Notes under the pieces: model-generated
Seen by the model: only the letters and a program-made list of their open reading frames with translations
The model's database searches: none
What the model was told of the DNA's origin: nothing
Assembly: GCA_024734495.1 (NCBI GenBank)
Contig: JALMQS010000612.1
Span: forward strand, 64,776-128,775
DNA: 64,000 nucleotides
Direction: 5' to 3'
Origin: Forficula auricularia
Lineage: Eukaryota > Arthropoda > Insecta > Dermaptera > Forficulidae
Part shown: positions 32,872-43,320 of the stretch, piece by piece
Layout of the letters: each line of letters starts with the position of its first letter
How positions within the stretch are numbered: the stretch's first letter is position 1
Program-made: the position numbers and the translations under genes

Positions 32872-33192
32872 CCAATACATAGGACATCATCCTATGCTAG
32901 GTCATTTTCTGTTTATTCCGCGAAGCTTTGGAATAAAATTCCAGCAAGTGTGAGGGGGGCGAAGTCTCTCGGCTCTTTTAAGGCAAAGTATTTTGATCTA
33001 TTAATGAGTCAGCAGAGGGCTGGTTGATGGGTGGAGTGAGGCTGAGTTGTTATATTTTAAAATTTATTTTGTTCATGCAGATCATTGAATTGAATTATGT
33101 AAGCAGATTTTTAATTTTTAATGTAATATAATTTATTTCTGTTATGCTCCAGGAGAATATCATTCTCAGAGCAAAATAAAATCTATCTATCT
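32872..33192 (+). pseudogene. LINE 3' end with (ATCT)n tail
   Basis: Translates to SSYARSFSVYSAKLWNKIPA, then SVRGAKSLGSFKAKYFDLLM, the C-terminal signature of Jockey/CR1-like reverse-transcriptase ORFs (LWN.LP..ir...sl..FK..). Stop at 33025, then a 3' UTR ending CAGAGCAAAATAAAATC and the short tandem ATCTATCTATCT. Strongly 5'-truncated; begins close to the end of the preceding TIR element. Confidence 0.75.
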
Positions 33193-33424
33193 ATGTATAA
33201 AAATTGATGTGTGTGTGTGTGTGTGTGTGTGTTCGTCTTTTATACGTTCGCGAATCGTTTATCCAAGGGTTTCTAAAATAGTATAATCACCGTACATACA
33301 ATAAATGTGGAGGGCTCAAAAATGAAAATATAGGGCCTTGGAAAAAAATTATAAATACATTTTTCTCAATTTTCAATTTTAAATCCCACTAATAGTTTAT
33401 TACAAATTTTCTTTTAATAATTAA
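33193..33424 (+). mobile_element. Helitron-type 5' end with (TG)n at 33208-33232
   Basis: TCTATGTATAAAAATTGATG followed by a 25-base TG microsatellite and TTCGTCTTTTATACGTTCGCG is a common 5' start of non-autonomous insect Helitrons. No 3' end of the same orientation is found; truncated. Confidence 0.5.
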
Positions 33425-33960
33425 CTAGCTGCGAGGCCCGCGTTCGGCGGACCCCATTTCCCTGGACCCCCTCATTCTAGGCCCCCTGGAACCCATCACC
33501 TCTCCGGACCTTCTTCCCCGCCCTCGATCACTCTCCACCACACCCAACCCTCGCCGGACGTTCTCCCACGCCCCCGGTCACTCTCCACCCCATTTCTAGC
33601 TCTTTAAAGGCCCACAGATATACAAAATTTGATTGGCTTTGGTCCAAAAGCGTACAATTTTCATCCCCCTCCCCCCGATTTCGCGTGGTTAGTTTTTGCA
33701 TTTCTAGCCTTCTGTGGGACCACAGAATATGTATACGAAATTTGGTTGAGTTTGGGCTAGAATTTTCATATTTTGACCATTTCCCAATTTTGGATGGTTA
33801 TTTTCAAAAATCTTTAAACAAAAATATCAAAAATTATAGTATATCCTCTATAACTTTGCTACTAATGGAATTTACCGAAGTTTAGGTGTTATAATCAAAT
33901 AACCCCACAGGGGGACGGACATACACTGGACACTGGAAAGCATGTATACATAGAAATTTA
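33425..33960 (-). mobile_element. Helitron, CTAG-ended family, minus strand
   Basis: On the minus strand it ends ACGCGGGCCTCGCAGCTAG (33425) followed by TTAA. It contains the GTATACGAAATTTGGTTGAG motif as complement (33731-33750) shared with the tandem arrays, and C-rich stretches. The 5' end is not clear; 33960 is an estimate. Confidence 0.65.
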
Positions 33961-34129
33961 AATAAACAGACACAGGCACAAATGCCCTTTAGTAGTATGT
34001 GATTAGTTTTTTTAATTTTAAATCTCGCTAATAGTTAATTACATATGTTATTATATATTAGTTGTTTTCTCATTCATTTGTTTTGTTTATTGATTTTTTT
34101 ATTTGTATTGTTGAAAAAGTAAATAAATA

Positions 34130-34260
34130 ATCAAGCAAAATCGTATTAACTTGTAAACTCCTGATGATGGACTAATAATCCGAAATATATTGAATTTGTA
34201 TAAACCTCTTTGAGTTTTATTTCATTCACTGTGAAACTACACACCCTTTACTCTATTAAC
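34130..34260 (+). ncRNA. Hammerhead-like motif in a probable Penelope-like end
   Basis: AAACTC (stem I), CTGATGA 34161-34167, stem II GGA/TCC with loop CTAATAA, GAAA 34182-34185, TATATT, then GAATTT closing stem I with one mismatch. The GTC triplet is not present, so it is probably an inactive relative of the motifs at 18391 and 22395. The surrounding AACCTCTTTGAGTTTTATTTC resembles the 3' region of the PLE at 53790. Confidence 0.4.
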
Positions 34261-34405
34261 CAAAATCGTTTCGTTTTGAGGGCGCTATGTGGGATATCCG
34301 ATATCATATTGGTCCTTATTATGGGGTAAAAATAATATTCTAATACTATAGTGTTGGCCAAATGCTATGTTATGGGACAGGGGAGGGAAAGAAAAAAATT
34401 ATTCA

Positions 34406-35063
34406 TTTTTTTTTTTTTTTTTAATGCAATCGAATGCAAGAAGGGGTGCACCAGTAAAGATGCAGCCCCTATGGATCTCGAAAGACCCTTGCATTACCGA
34501 AGAGAAGGGAAAGTTGATTAAGTGAGAGGGTGTAGACGTAGGTGTCTATGCACTCTGGTTTTGAAGGTTTGAAGATCATAGGTGCTGGGAAAGATAGAGG
34601 CTGGGAGAGAGTTCCAGTTCCTTGAAGTCATGGGGATATATGTATTCGCGAATAAAGTGGTCCGGCACTTTTCCAATTTGACCGCGAAAGAGTGTTGGAG
34701 TCGGCAAAACGTGTGCTGCGTGCAAAGCATGCTTTGGGGGGAATTATTGATTTTATCTCATCAGAGCACCTGCCGTGATAGTATCTATAGAAAAGGGAAA
34801 GGGCAGAGACATCTCTTCGATGAGCCAGCGAGTCGAGGGAGTCTGGTGAGGGTAGAATCGTCAATTAGCCTGACGGCTCGTTTCTGAATTGCATCAAGGG
34901 TAGCAAGAGAATATTTTGAGGCCTCTCTCCACAGATGAGAGCCGTATTCGAGACAGGGGCGGATTTGGGCCTTGTAGATGGTGAGAAGTTGTGGGGGTTT
35001 GTAAAATCGTTTGGACCTGAATAAGAAGCCAATCTTCCTTGCTGCAGATTTGTTTTCTTTACA
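34406..35063 (-). pseudogene. Jockey/CR1-like LINE 3' part
   Basis: Minus strand from 35063: ARKIGFLFRSKRFYKPPQLL, TIYKAQIRPCLEYGSHLW, LDAIQKRAVRLI, then after frame changes SALSLFYRYYHGRCSDEIKS and PMTSRNWNSLPASIFPST, ending KTRVHRHLRLHPLT and a 3' UTR with poly(A) (T run at 34406-34422). The same family is on the plus strand at 59699-60215. Broken by at least two frameshifts. Confidence 0.85.
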
Positions 35064-35067
35064 ATAT

Positions 35068-35707
35068 TATAGGAAATGATAAAGATGATGGATGATTTTA
35101 TTATGTTTGGCTCGAAGGGTTAGTTGGAAGGAGATTCGCCGGGCTTGGATGGGAGATAATCTTCAGAGATTAGAATCTCTCTTGGCGGCGTTAAAGCCAG
35201 AAAAATGCTATTTTAAAATAAGAATTTGCACTAGGCAGTTGAAACATGCTTTAAATAAAATAATGGCACAAGGCCCGCATTTATTGCTTCTTTATTACAG
35301 AACGTGTATACTTCTTCGCTTCATAACATAGACACAAACCGTCTCTTTAGCAAATCGTTCCCAGGCAATCAATCACCTCGGGGAGCTGTCTCATTCAATG
35401 AGTTTCAACAACTGACAACTGACAAATGACAACTGAACTCGCTTCGAGGAGCTGGCTGCTTTTATAACCCTGGCTCTAATTAGCAATTAAGCTGATTGGT
35501 TAATTATTCCCGCCTTTAGGATGACGTGTGCATAACTTTTGGCGCGCTTGCTTCTTTATAAAAGGGGCGTGTCCTTGCTGTTCATCTGTCATTTTATCGA
35601 AGGATTCTGACCGGCAAACAGCAAGCAAACGCCTTTCTCAAGGCGAAAACAAATCTTTATTTTCAAAAGCATTTTACATTGAAAGGAGCGGAGAATAAAA
35701 TCCTACA
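35068..35707 (+). mobile_element. Solo LTR, 640 bp, ATAT target duplication
   Basis: TATAGGA...TCCTACA ends (5' TG mutated to TA, 3' CA intact), flanked by ATAT (35064-35067, 35708-35711). A TATA box TATAAAAG at 35557-35564 and a polyadenylation signal AATAAA at 35694-35699 give a plus orientation: U3 with promoter, transcript start about 35590, then R/U5. No internal genes; therefore a solo LTR left by recombination. Gypsy-type from the 4-bp duplication. Confidence 0.75.
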
Positions 35708-35715
35708 ATATTTTA

Positions 35716-35890
35716 AATTGATTTTAGGTTAAAAATAAAATAAAATGAGAGAGTCTTCTGTTTTTAAATAAAATAATTTTTAATTATTTCTAGATTTTAT
35801 TTAAAAACAGAAGACTCTCTCATTTTATTTTATTTTTAACCTAAAATAAAACAATTCTGTTACCATCGACAGTGAAATCTTTATTCAACT
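35716..35890. mobile_element. Penelope-like palindrome, ribozyme region deleted
   Basis: TTTTAGGTTAAAAATAAAAT...TTATTTCTAGA and its inverted copy are joined directly; the outer right part CTGTTACCATCGACAGTG equals the left end of the 21270-22509 element. The hammerhead segment between CTAGA and the centre has been lost. Imperfect flanking similarity (AATATT..ATTGATT) suggests a target duplication. Confidence 0.6.
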
Positions 35891-37277
35891 AATATTATAT
35901 TGATTATTTAATAGTAGAGATGGAACATTTCTTTGATATCAATTTCTGCAACACCTCAAAGAAAAGTTCCATCTCTAATATTAATTAATACGGAAACACT
36001 GGCAACGGAGCACGAAGGCCATTATCGAGCCCCAAGTACTTTATTGATTATTTATTTATATTGTTGAAAAAGTAAATAAAAACAAAATCTAACAATGCAG
36101 AAAGCGGAAGAGCCTTAAAAAATTGAAATTTGGATATTTATAGTGAGTTTTACTTATTTATTATTACCTATTATATTTTGACCAAGATAAGAACAGTCCG
36201 CAGGGCCTATAGGTGTTGCCCGGAGCAAAGCGTCTAAAATAAATTGTATTGTGGCGCTTCACAAAACTGTCGGTAGAGCGCGCCACATATTCAATTACTT
36301 TCAACACACAAGTTGTAACAAATATACTAAAATATCTATATTTGTAATATACATCACACACATGCAACCATATGTAAAGATTTATCATAAATAAATTACC
36401 ACCAAAGCGAGGGATAAATTATGCAATGCAAGAAATAAACAAATCAATTTCGGAAGTGATAAATATGTCCATTTTGATTAAATATAAGTCATGACAATTC
36501 AATAGAAACTTAAATTCAAGTGCAATACACTTGAAGATTGAGGTGATACCTACACAACGGGGGTCTCTTACTGGTACGGTAGCCCGAAGTGTATCGAATA
36601 GTATAATCTCTTTTCCTACAAGTTCACCTGCGTCCACTCGCCTTGTGTCGTGTACCAATTTTATATGTGCATTTTTAATTAACCCTAACCGTCTACCTCT
36701 TGCTTGCCGGCCTTCTCTCCCACACTATATAGTATATGTGCTACTCCTCGCTATAGTATCAAATTATAAAGAGAAGGGTCGGAATGTATCTATTGGGTTG
36801 TAAGACGAGCAACTCAACACAAATAGAGATAGAGGAGGGTAAATTGGAAGAAGGAAGATAAACAAAGAGGAACAAGAAAAACAAAGAGGAGCAGAGGATG
36901 AGGATGAGGATGAGGGCAGATCAAAGGAGGGCTGTCTGAGTTAACATAGTCGCTAATTTAACTTGGAACCATTTCCAGTTAATTTATGGGGGACCACTGA
37001 CCACCAGTGACCACACAGCCCAGGCACCGCCTCTCAGGTTTTTTTTTCATATTATTCCAGAATAAATTTTTACCACGAGAGATTTATTTAAATTATTATT
37101 TGCTTTAAACAAATATTATTTTTTTATCGAGAAAAAAAATCATTTGGAAAAAATTGAAATGATAAATGTTCACCATTTAATTTTCTAACTTTTTTAATTC
37201 ATTAAAAAATAAAAATAAAAATTTAAAAATTATTCAAAAATTGAATTATAGATTAATAGTAAGTAAAAAGTTGTATA
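35891..37277. other. No gene recognised (1.4 kb)
   Basis: Mixed-composition sequence with a purine-rich (GATGAG) stretch at 36895-36920. Short frames at 36419-36658 and 36531-36803 overlap on opposite strands without family features. One of the few stretches without a visible repeat; could be host intergenic DNA. Confidence 0.35.
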
Positions 37278-37345
37278 CACTGCGCTTCAAAAAAAGTGGA
37301 ACACTTGAAAAATTTGCGGATTTTGTCAAAGAAATATCAAAATTT
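37278..37345 (+). mobile_element. Tc1-like inverted-repeat end
   Basis: TACACTGCGCTTCAAAAAAA followed by GTGGAACACTTG is a Tc1-type terminus adjoining TA. The right end was not found, so it is a truncated copy, further broken by the retroposon at 37392. Confidence 0.55.
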
Positions 37346-37391
37346 ATATTTTTTTATTTAAACATTAAATACATTGTATACATGTAGAATT

Positions 37392-37596
37392 GGGAGAGGC
37401 CTATGCCCCTCAGGGCCTGGTTCCTTTATAACTTGTGCATAGTTTAATCAAAAATGAAAACAAATGTATTTTATTATAGTTAAAAAATAAAAATGATGAT
37501 TGTAATAATAATGATACTAAATAATTAAAATGTATATACAATGTTAAATGTAAAATGTAATTTGAACCAATAAAGGCTTAAAAATAAATAAATAAA
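37392..37596 (+). mobile_element. 5'-truncated retroposon with 14-bp target duplication
   Basis: Flanked by ATACATGTAGAATT (37378-37391 and 37597-37610). Begins GGGAGAGGCCTATGCCCCT, a phrase common at 3' ends of insect non-LTR retroposons, and ends with an (AAAT)n tail. No coding sequence. Confidence 0.85.
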
Positions 37597-37664
37597 ATAC
37601 ATGTAGAATTATTTTTAAACAATATCACATTGAATAAAATTCTTAAGTAGGTACTAAAAATATA

Positions 37665-38720
37665 CAAAATAAGCTGACGTGTTCTGATGTGGCCATCCAC
37701 TTGACTTTATCATACAACCTGGCCCCTCACTTATATTTAATATTAAATAAAATTATTTATAATCATGTAGGGGAGGGGTTAGTTTTTGCATTTTTAGAAT
37801 TCTGGGGTCCCACTGATTATGTATACAAAATTTGGTTGAGTATGGTAAATGGCCAAGATTTTAATTTTGTGACCATGCACCCCCCCCCCCTTCCATTTTG
37901 GGCGGTTAGTTTTTGCATTTTTAGACTTCTGGTGTCCTACTGATTATGTGTACAAAATTTGGTTAAGTTTGCTCAAACGGCCTAGATTTTTTACTTTTAC
38001 CCCCCATTTTGGGCGGTTAGTTTTTGCATTTTTAGAATTCTGGTGTCCTACTGATTATGTATACAAAATTTGGTTAAGTTTGCTCAAACGGCCTAGATTT
38101 TTTACTTTTACCCCCCCCCCCATTTTGGGCGGTTAGTTTTTGCATTTTTAGAATTCTGGGGTCCCACTAATTATATATACAAAATTTGGTTGAGTATGGT
38201 AAATGGCCAAGATTTTAATTTTTTGACCATGCACCCTCCGCCCCCCCCCCCTCCATTTTGGGAGTTTTAGATTTTTTAGACTTCTCGGCGTCCACTGATT
38301 ATGTATACAAAATTTGGTTGAGTTTGCTCAAACGGCCTGATTTTTTATTTTTACCCCTCCACCCCTATTTTAGGTGGTTAGTTTTTGCATTTTTAGTCTT
38401 CTGGAGCCCCAATGATTATGTATACGAAATTTGGTTGAGTTTGGTCAAATGGCCTAGATTTTTAATTTTTAACCCCTCCTCCACCCCTCCCTTGGTCAAT
38501 ATGCACCAAAATCTAATCAGCTCTTAATCTCAATGGACCAAAACTAGTGTGAAATTTGGTTTCGATATTCTCACTAGTTTTTGAGCTAGCTCGTCCACAA
38601 AATTTGGTAACGCACAAACTAACTAACTTTTGACAAAACAATTATTATCTCGAAAAATATAATTTTTTCGATGTTCACTTATTATAACTTTTTTGTAGAG
38701 CGAAATGCCATGGTTTTCAC
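37665..38720 (+). repeat. Tandem-array element A3 with head and tail
   Basis: Head AATAAGCTGACGTGTTCTGA followed by TGTGGCCAT...CACTTGACTTTA and CATGTAGGGGAG, then about six units (38-residue nonsense frames repeat with them), then the tail (CACCAAAATCTAATCAG ... TTCGATGTTCACTTATT ... GCCATGGTTT). Head and tail recur in A5, showing this is a defined element with a variable core. Confidence 0.85.
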
Positions 38721-38945
38721 CACCAAATTTCACACGTAGTTTTGGCCCATTGAGATTAAGAGCTGATTTGATTTTGGTGCATATCGACCCAAAATTAAGG
38801 GGGGTTGAGGGGGGGGGGGGTAAAAATTAAAAATCTAGGCCATTTGAGCAAACTCAACCAAATTTTGTATACATAATCAGTGGGCCCACATAAGTCTAAA
38901 ATGCAAAAACTAACCGCCCAAAATGGAGACATTTCTGGCCTTCAG
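38721..38945 (-). repeat. Tandem-array fragment A4, inverted next to A3
   Basis: Complement of the tail start (CACACGTAGTTTTGGCCCAT) and about one and a half units. It is joined tail-to-tail with A3 at about 38720 and continues into the Helitron sequence at 38946. Confidence 0.75.
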
Positions 38946-39897
38946 TGGCCCACAGATTATGTATATATGTATATATAGGTATATAAATAAATACGGTATA
39001 ATTTTTTTTATTTAAATAGCAATTTTTGAGTTCATCAATTAAATTGTCAAATTAATATTTGTGGGATTTAAAACTCGATTTTTAATCAATTAAATTTTCT
39101 TTTTTTTTTTTAAATCAATTATTTTACATTAATTAATGTATACATTGTATTTTTTGCTTCGATTCCGGGGATTACTTCTCCACCATCGAGTGTCCTTATT
39201 CATCTTTAGTCCTTGTTTTTAATAAGAGGAAAAATCTAATTAGATAAAAAAACCTCTTTTCCGATAATTATTTCAATTCCCCAATCAAATCGATTGGTTA
39301 ATTCTTTAAAGCCTCCTCAATCAATTAAATTTTTTTTATTTTTTTTTTTTTTTTTTTTTTATAAATTTTATTAAACCAATTATTTTACATTAATTAATGT
39401 ATACCTTGTATTTTAGCTTCGATTCCGGAGATTTCTTCTCCACCATCGAGTGTCCTTATTCATATTTAGTCCTTGTTTTTAATAAGAGGAAAAATCTAAT
39501 TAGATAAAAAAACCTCTTTTCCGATAATTATTTCAATTCCATTATTCCCCAATCAAGTCGATTGGTTAATTCTTTAAGCCTCCTCAATCAATTAAATTTT
39601 CAAACTTTTAATATATATAATAATAATTATAATGATCTTATTGTGGGATATAAAATTAAAAAACCAATTATTTATTAAAAGGAAATTGAATAAAAATGTA
39701 AATAAACATTTTTATCGAGACATACCTATAATTATTTCAATTAACAAAAAACCCATCAAAAACAACTTAGCCGAAGATGAGACCATGACAGATCGAATTG
39801 TCAACATAAAACCCTCCTAACACGTGAATTTCATCCAAATCGTTAGAGCCGATTGAATATATATATATACAATTTTTGTTCGTTTAATAAGAGTAGA
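38946..39897 (-). mobile_element. Helitron, GTAC-ended family, minus strand, 5' half
   Basis: On the minus strand it starts TCTACTCTTATTAAACGAAC at 39897 after A, with TGAAATTCAC, CATCTTCGGCTAAGTTG and the AATTGATTAAAAATCG phrases of the 49400 copy. Its 3' half is replaced by the array fragment at 38945. Two retroposon R copies interrupt it. Confidence 0.75.
39099..39585 (-). mobile_element. Two retroposon R copies in tandem
   Basis: Copies at about 39099-39318 and 39334-39585 each have a T run at the left (poly(A) on the minus strand) and GGACACTCGATGGTGGAGAA as complement. The 15-bp target AATCAATTAAATTTT occurs three times: before, between and after (39084, 39319, 39586). Confidence 0.8.
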
Positions 39898-40912
39898 TTT
39901 CTGTACAGACATTCTAGTTTCATTAAATAATGGAATGTTAAAAATTCAGAGCCAAGCTGTATATTCTAAAATTAAGAGATGATAAAATACAAGATTGATC
40001 AAAGAAATATATAAAAGAGAATGAAGGAGAATTTTTAATACACAGTAGATGAGAGGATGGCAATTTTAATAGGATTATTTGTACTCAACTTGTTTCATTT
40101 ATTCAACGAACTGATTTCTTTAATTAGATGGAAAATGAAAATAAAATAAATTAACTCGAAATGGGTAGCTCAAATATTATTATTTTTCCCTCCTTCTTCA
40201 GAAAAGTATTTCATAAAAAGGCGAGACCGAGTGAGAGGATTTATTCAAACTTTTTAATCTACTTTAAATATAAACTCGAAATAACTGAACAACTTGTGAA
40301 AATCAATTTGCCAACTTAACTACGTTCATTTCTCCCCCTAACACTTGTTAAATTAACTGATCGATAATATTAAAAAGCTTTCTTTCTAAAAGCAAGTTTC
40401 TTTATAAATTTAATATTGGCAAAGTTTTTCCCGCCCCCAAAAGAAAAAAAACAACCTTGGCCAGTAGAGGTGTTGTCCTGAATATCAAGAGGTCTTTTTA
40501 TTAAATTCCCTTCAAATAGAATGGTGTAAAATAAAATTAATTTAAAATGTTGTAGTACACTGAAAAAACGATATATTTATAGTTAAGAAATGATTATTTG
40601 ATATGAATAGATGGTAAAGTTAATTATGACGAAATCGATCTATGTTCAGCATGAATAAATGATATACGTATTTTAAATATTCTCATATTTTCGGAGCAAC
40701 TCTAGATATATTAATAGTTAAGATGCCGCTATTTGAACTAAGCACCAATAAATAAATTATGAAATTATTGTTATTTGAGTAAAATAGTGGAATATTTAAA
40801 TTAAATAGTTTTTTATTTAAATGAAATAATATGTAATTATGACAAGAAATGTTATAAACTTGAATATTTTTTATTTCACGACTGAATATTTAACTTGCTT
40901 TGATATGGATAA
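39898..40912. other. No gene seen (1 kb)
   Basis: Strongly AT-rich; no terminal repeats or coding features recognised. Confidence 0.4.
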
Positions 40913-42690
40913 AGTAAATAAGCTGACGTGTTCTGATGTGGCCATACACTTGACTTTACCATGCAACCTGGCCCCTCACTTATATTTAATATTCAATAAA
41001 ATTATTTATAATCATGTAGGGGAGCGAGGGGGATAAGTTTTTGCATTTTTAGACTCCTGGGACCCACTGATTATGTATACATAATTTGGTTGAGTTTGGT
41101 AAATGGCAAAGATTTTAATTTTTTGACGCTCCGCTCCCCCCCCCCCCCTTTCGGGCGGTTAGTTTTTGAATTTTTAGTCTCCTATGGGACCCACTGATTA
41201 TGGATACAAAATTTGGTTGAGTTTGGTACAAGGGCCTAGATTTTCATTTTGTGACCCTCCGCGCCCCCCCCCCCCCTTTTCGGGCGGTTAGTTTTTGAAT
41301 TTTTAGACTCCTGGGGACCCACTGATTAGGTATACAAAATTTGCTTGAGTTTGGTAAATGGCCAATATTTTCATTTTTTGATCCCCCTTCCCCCCATTTC
41401 GGGCGGTTAGTTTTTGTATTTTTAGACTTCTGGGAGTCCACTTATTATGTATACAAAATTTGGTTGAGTTTTCTAAATGGCCAATATTTTCATTTTTTGA
41501 CCCCCCCCCCTCCCCCATTTCGGGCGGTTAGATTTTGCATTTTTAGACTTCTGGGAGTCCACTGATTATGTATACAAAATTTGGTTGAGTTTGTAAAATG
41601 GCCAAGATTTTCATTTTTTGACCCCCCCCCATTTTGGGCGGTTAGATTTTGCATTTTTAGACTTCTGGGAGTCCACTGATTATGTATACAAAATTTGGTT
41701 GAGTTTGGAAAATGGCCAAGATTTTCATTTTTTGACCCCCCCCCCCATTTTGGGCGGTTAGATTTTGCATTTTTAGACTTCTGGGAGTCCACTGATTATG
41801 TATACAAAATTTGGTTGAGTTTGGTAAATGGCCAATATTTTCATTTTTTGACCCCCCCCCTCCCCATTTTGGGCGGTTAGATTTTTGCATTTTAGACTTC
41901 TGGGAGTCCACTGATTATGTATACAAAATTTGGTTGAGTTTGGTAAATGGCCAATATTTTCATTTTTTGACCCCCCCCCCTCCCCCATTTTGGGCGGTTA
42001 GTTTTTGCATTTTTAGACTTCTGGAGTCCACTGATATGTATACAAAATTTGGTTGAGTTTTGGTACAAGGGCCTAGATTTTCAATTTTTGACACCCCCGC
42101 TCCCCCTCCCCCATTTCGGGCGGATAGTTTTTGGATTTTTATACTTCTGGAGACCCACTGATTATGTATACAAAATTTGGTTGAGTTTGGTACAAGGGCC
42201 TAGATTTTCATTTTTTGACCCCCCCCCCATTTCGGGCGGTTCAGATTTTGCATTTTTAGACACCTGGGAGTCCACTGATTATGTATACAAAATTTGGTTG
42301 AGTTTGCTCAAACGGCCTAGATTTTTAATTTTTAACCCCCCCCCTCCACCCCCTCCCCCCCTTAATTTTGAGTCGATATGCACCAAAATCTAATCAGCTT
42401 TAATCTCAATGGACCAAAACTACGTGTGAAATTTGGTTTCGATATTCACACTAGTTTTTGAGCTAGCTCGTCCACAAAAATTTGGTAACGCAGAAAACAG
42501 ACTAACAGACATTTTGACAAAACAATTATTATCTCGAAAAATATAATTTTTTCGATGTTCATTTATTAGAGCTTTTTTTGTAGACCGAAATTCCATGGTT
42601 TCGGCTCAATTTTTTTAATCGAAATAGTTTCAGCCGTTTTTGAGATATTTTGAAAAAAAGAAGAAAAAAACCCACTTTTTTTCATGCACG
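40913..42690 (+). repeat. Tandem-array element A5, about 11 units of about 118 bp
   Basis: Same head (AATAAGCTGACGTGTTCTGA, 40916) and tail (42361-42690) as A3. The units (boundaries near 41028, 41151, 41280, 41400, 41520, 41635, 41752, 41870, 41992, 42117, 42232) each carry GGGCGGTTAG, GGGAGTCCACTGATTATG, TACAAAATTTGGTTGAG and 8-12 C. Adjacent units at 41520-41990 are most alike. Repeated open frames here (KNENIGHLPNSTKFCIHNQW and similar) are by-products of the repeat, not genes. Confidence 0.9.
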
Positions 42691-43078
42691 ATTACAATAC
42701 TTGATCATACTCTGATGTTAATTATCTTGTTAATTCGGGGTAGGGGAATTTCTATAGATAATGAATGTGAAAGTAAAAATTCATTCTAAATTTTAAACCA
42801 GCATATCACAGTTGATATCATTAGAAGTTACAACCAGTCTGAGTATTATATTATTTGTCCTCTATATTCTATAATCTAACGAAAAGGAAATTTCATTATA
42901 ATCTTCATTTAATGCGTGTTTAAACCCTCTAATATATTTTTCTAATAGTATCTCTTCTTTGGAGATGAAATCCATCGATTATATGTAGAATAGAATATAA
43001 TCCTTCCAAATGAAGTCTCTCGGTTCGCTTCTCATGAAGGAGATGGAGATCCACTGAATTTTATACATTTAATCGGAT
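42691..43078. other. No gene seen (388 bp)
   Basis: AT-rich spacer without recognised features. Confidence 0.4.
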
Positions 43079-43320
43079 TAACTCTGTTTACTCTTAAGGA
43101 TTTATTTTCTAACCAAGTGAATATATGTATTATTTATTAGTAATTATTAAATATTAATTAATTCACCGTTTATAATTGGAATATTTTAAACAAGTTAAGG
43201 TGAAAGTTCGTAGGGTAATTTTTTTGATTAGGTGGTCAGAACCCCCCACCCCAAGGGCATTGGGATGAGTAACGGCAATGACAAACTGATTTCTTATGAC
43301 AAACTAACCGTAATTAAATA
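43079..43320 (+). repeat. Segment duplicated directly at 44570-44801
   Basis: TTAACTCTGTTTACTCTTAA through ACAAACTAACC is repeated 1.5 kb downstream inside the mariner with about 95 per cent identity. Its right part (from 43230) is the outer end of the inverted-duplication arm. Confidence 0.88.

Noticed and set aside
36419..36803. Overlapping frames on opposite strands as a host gene
   Set aside because: No domain, splice or codon evidence that I can see.
41244..42393. Series of open frames with repeated peptides such as KNENIGHLPNSTKFCIHNQW
   Set aside because: They occur on both strands and follow the 118-bp repeat exactly; poly-C tracts change frame between units. By-products of the array.
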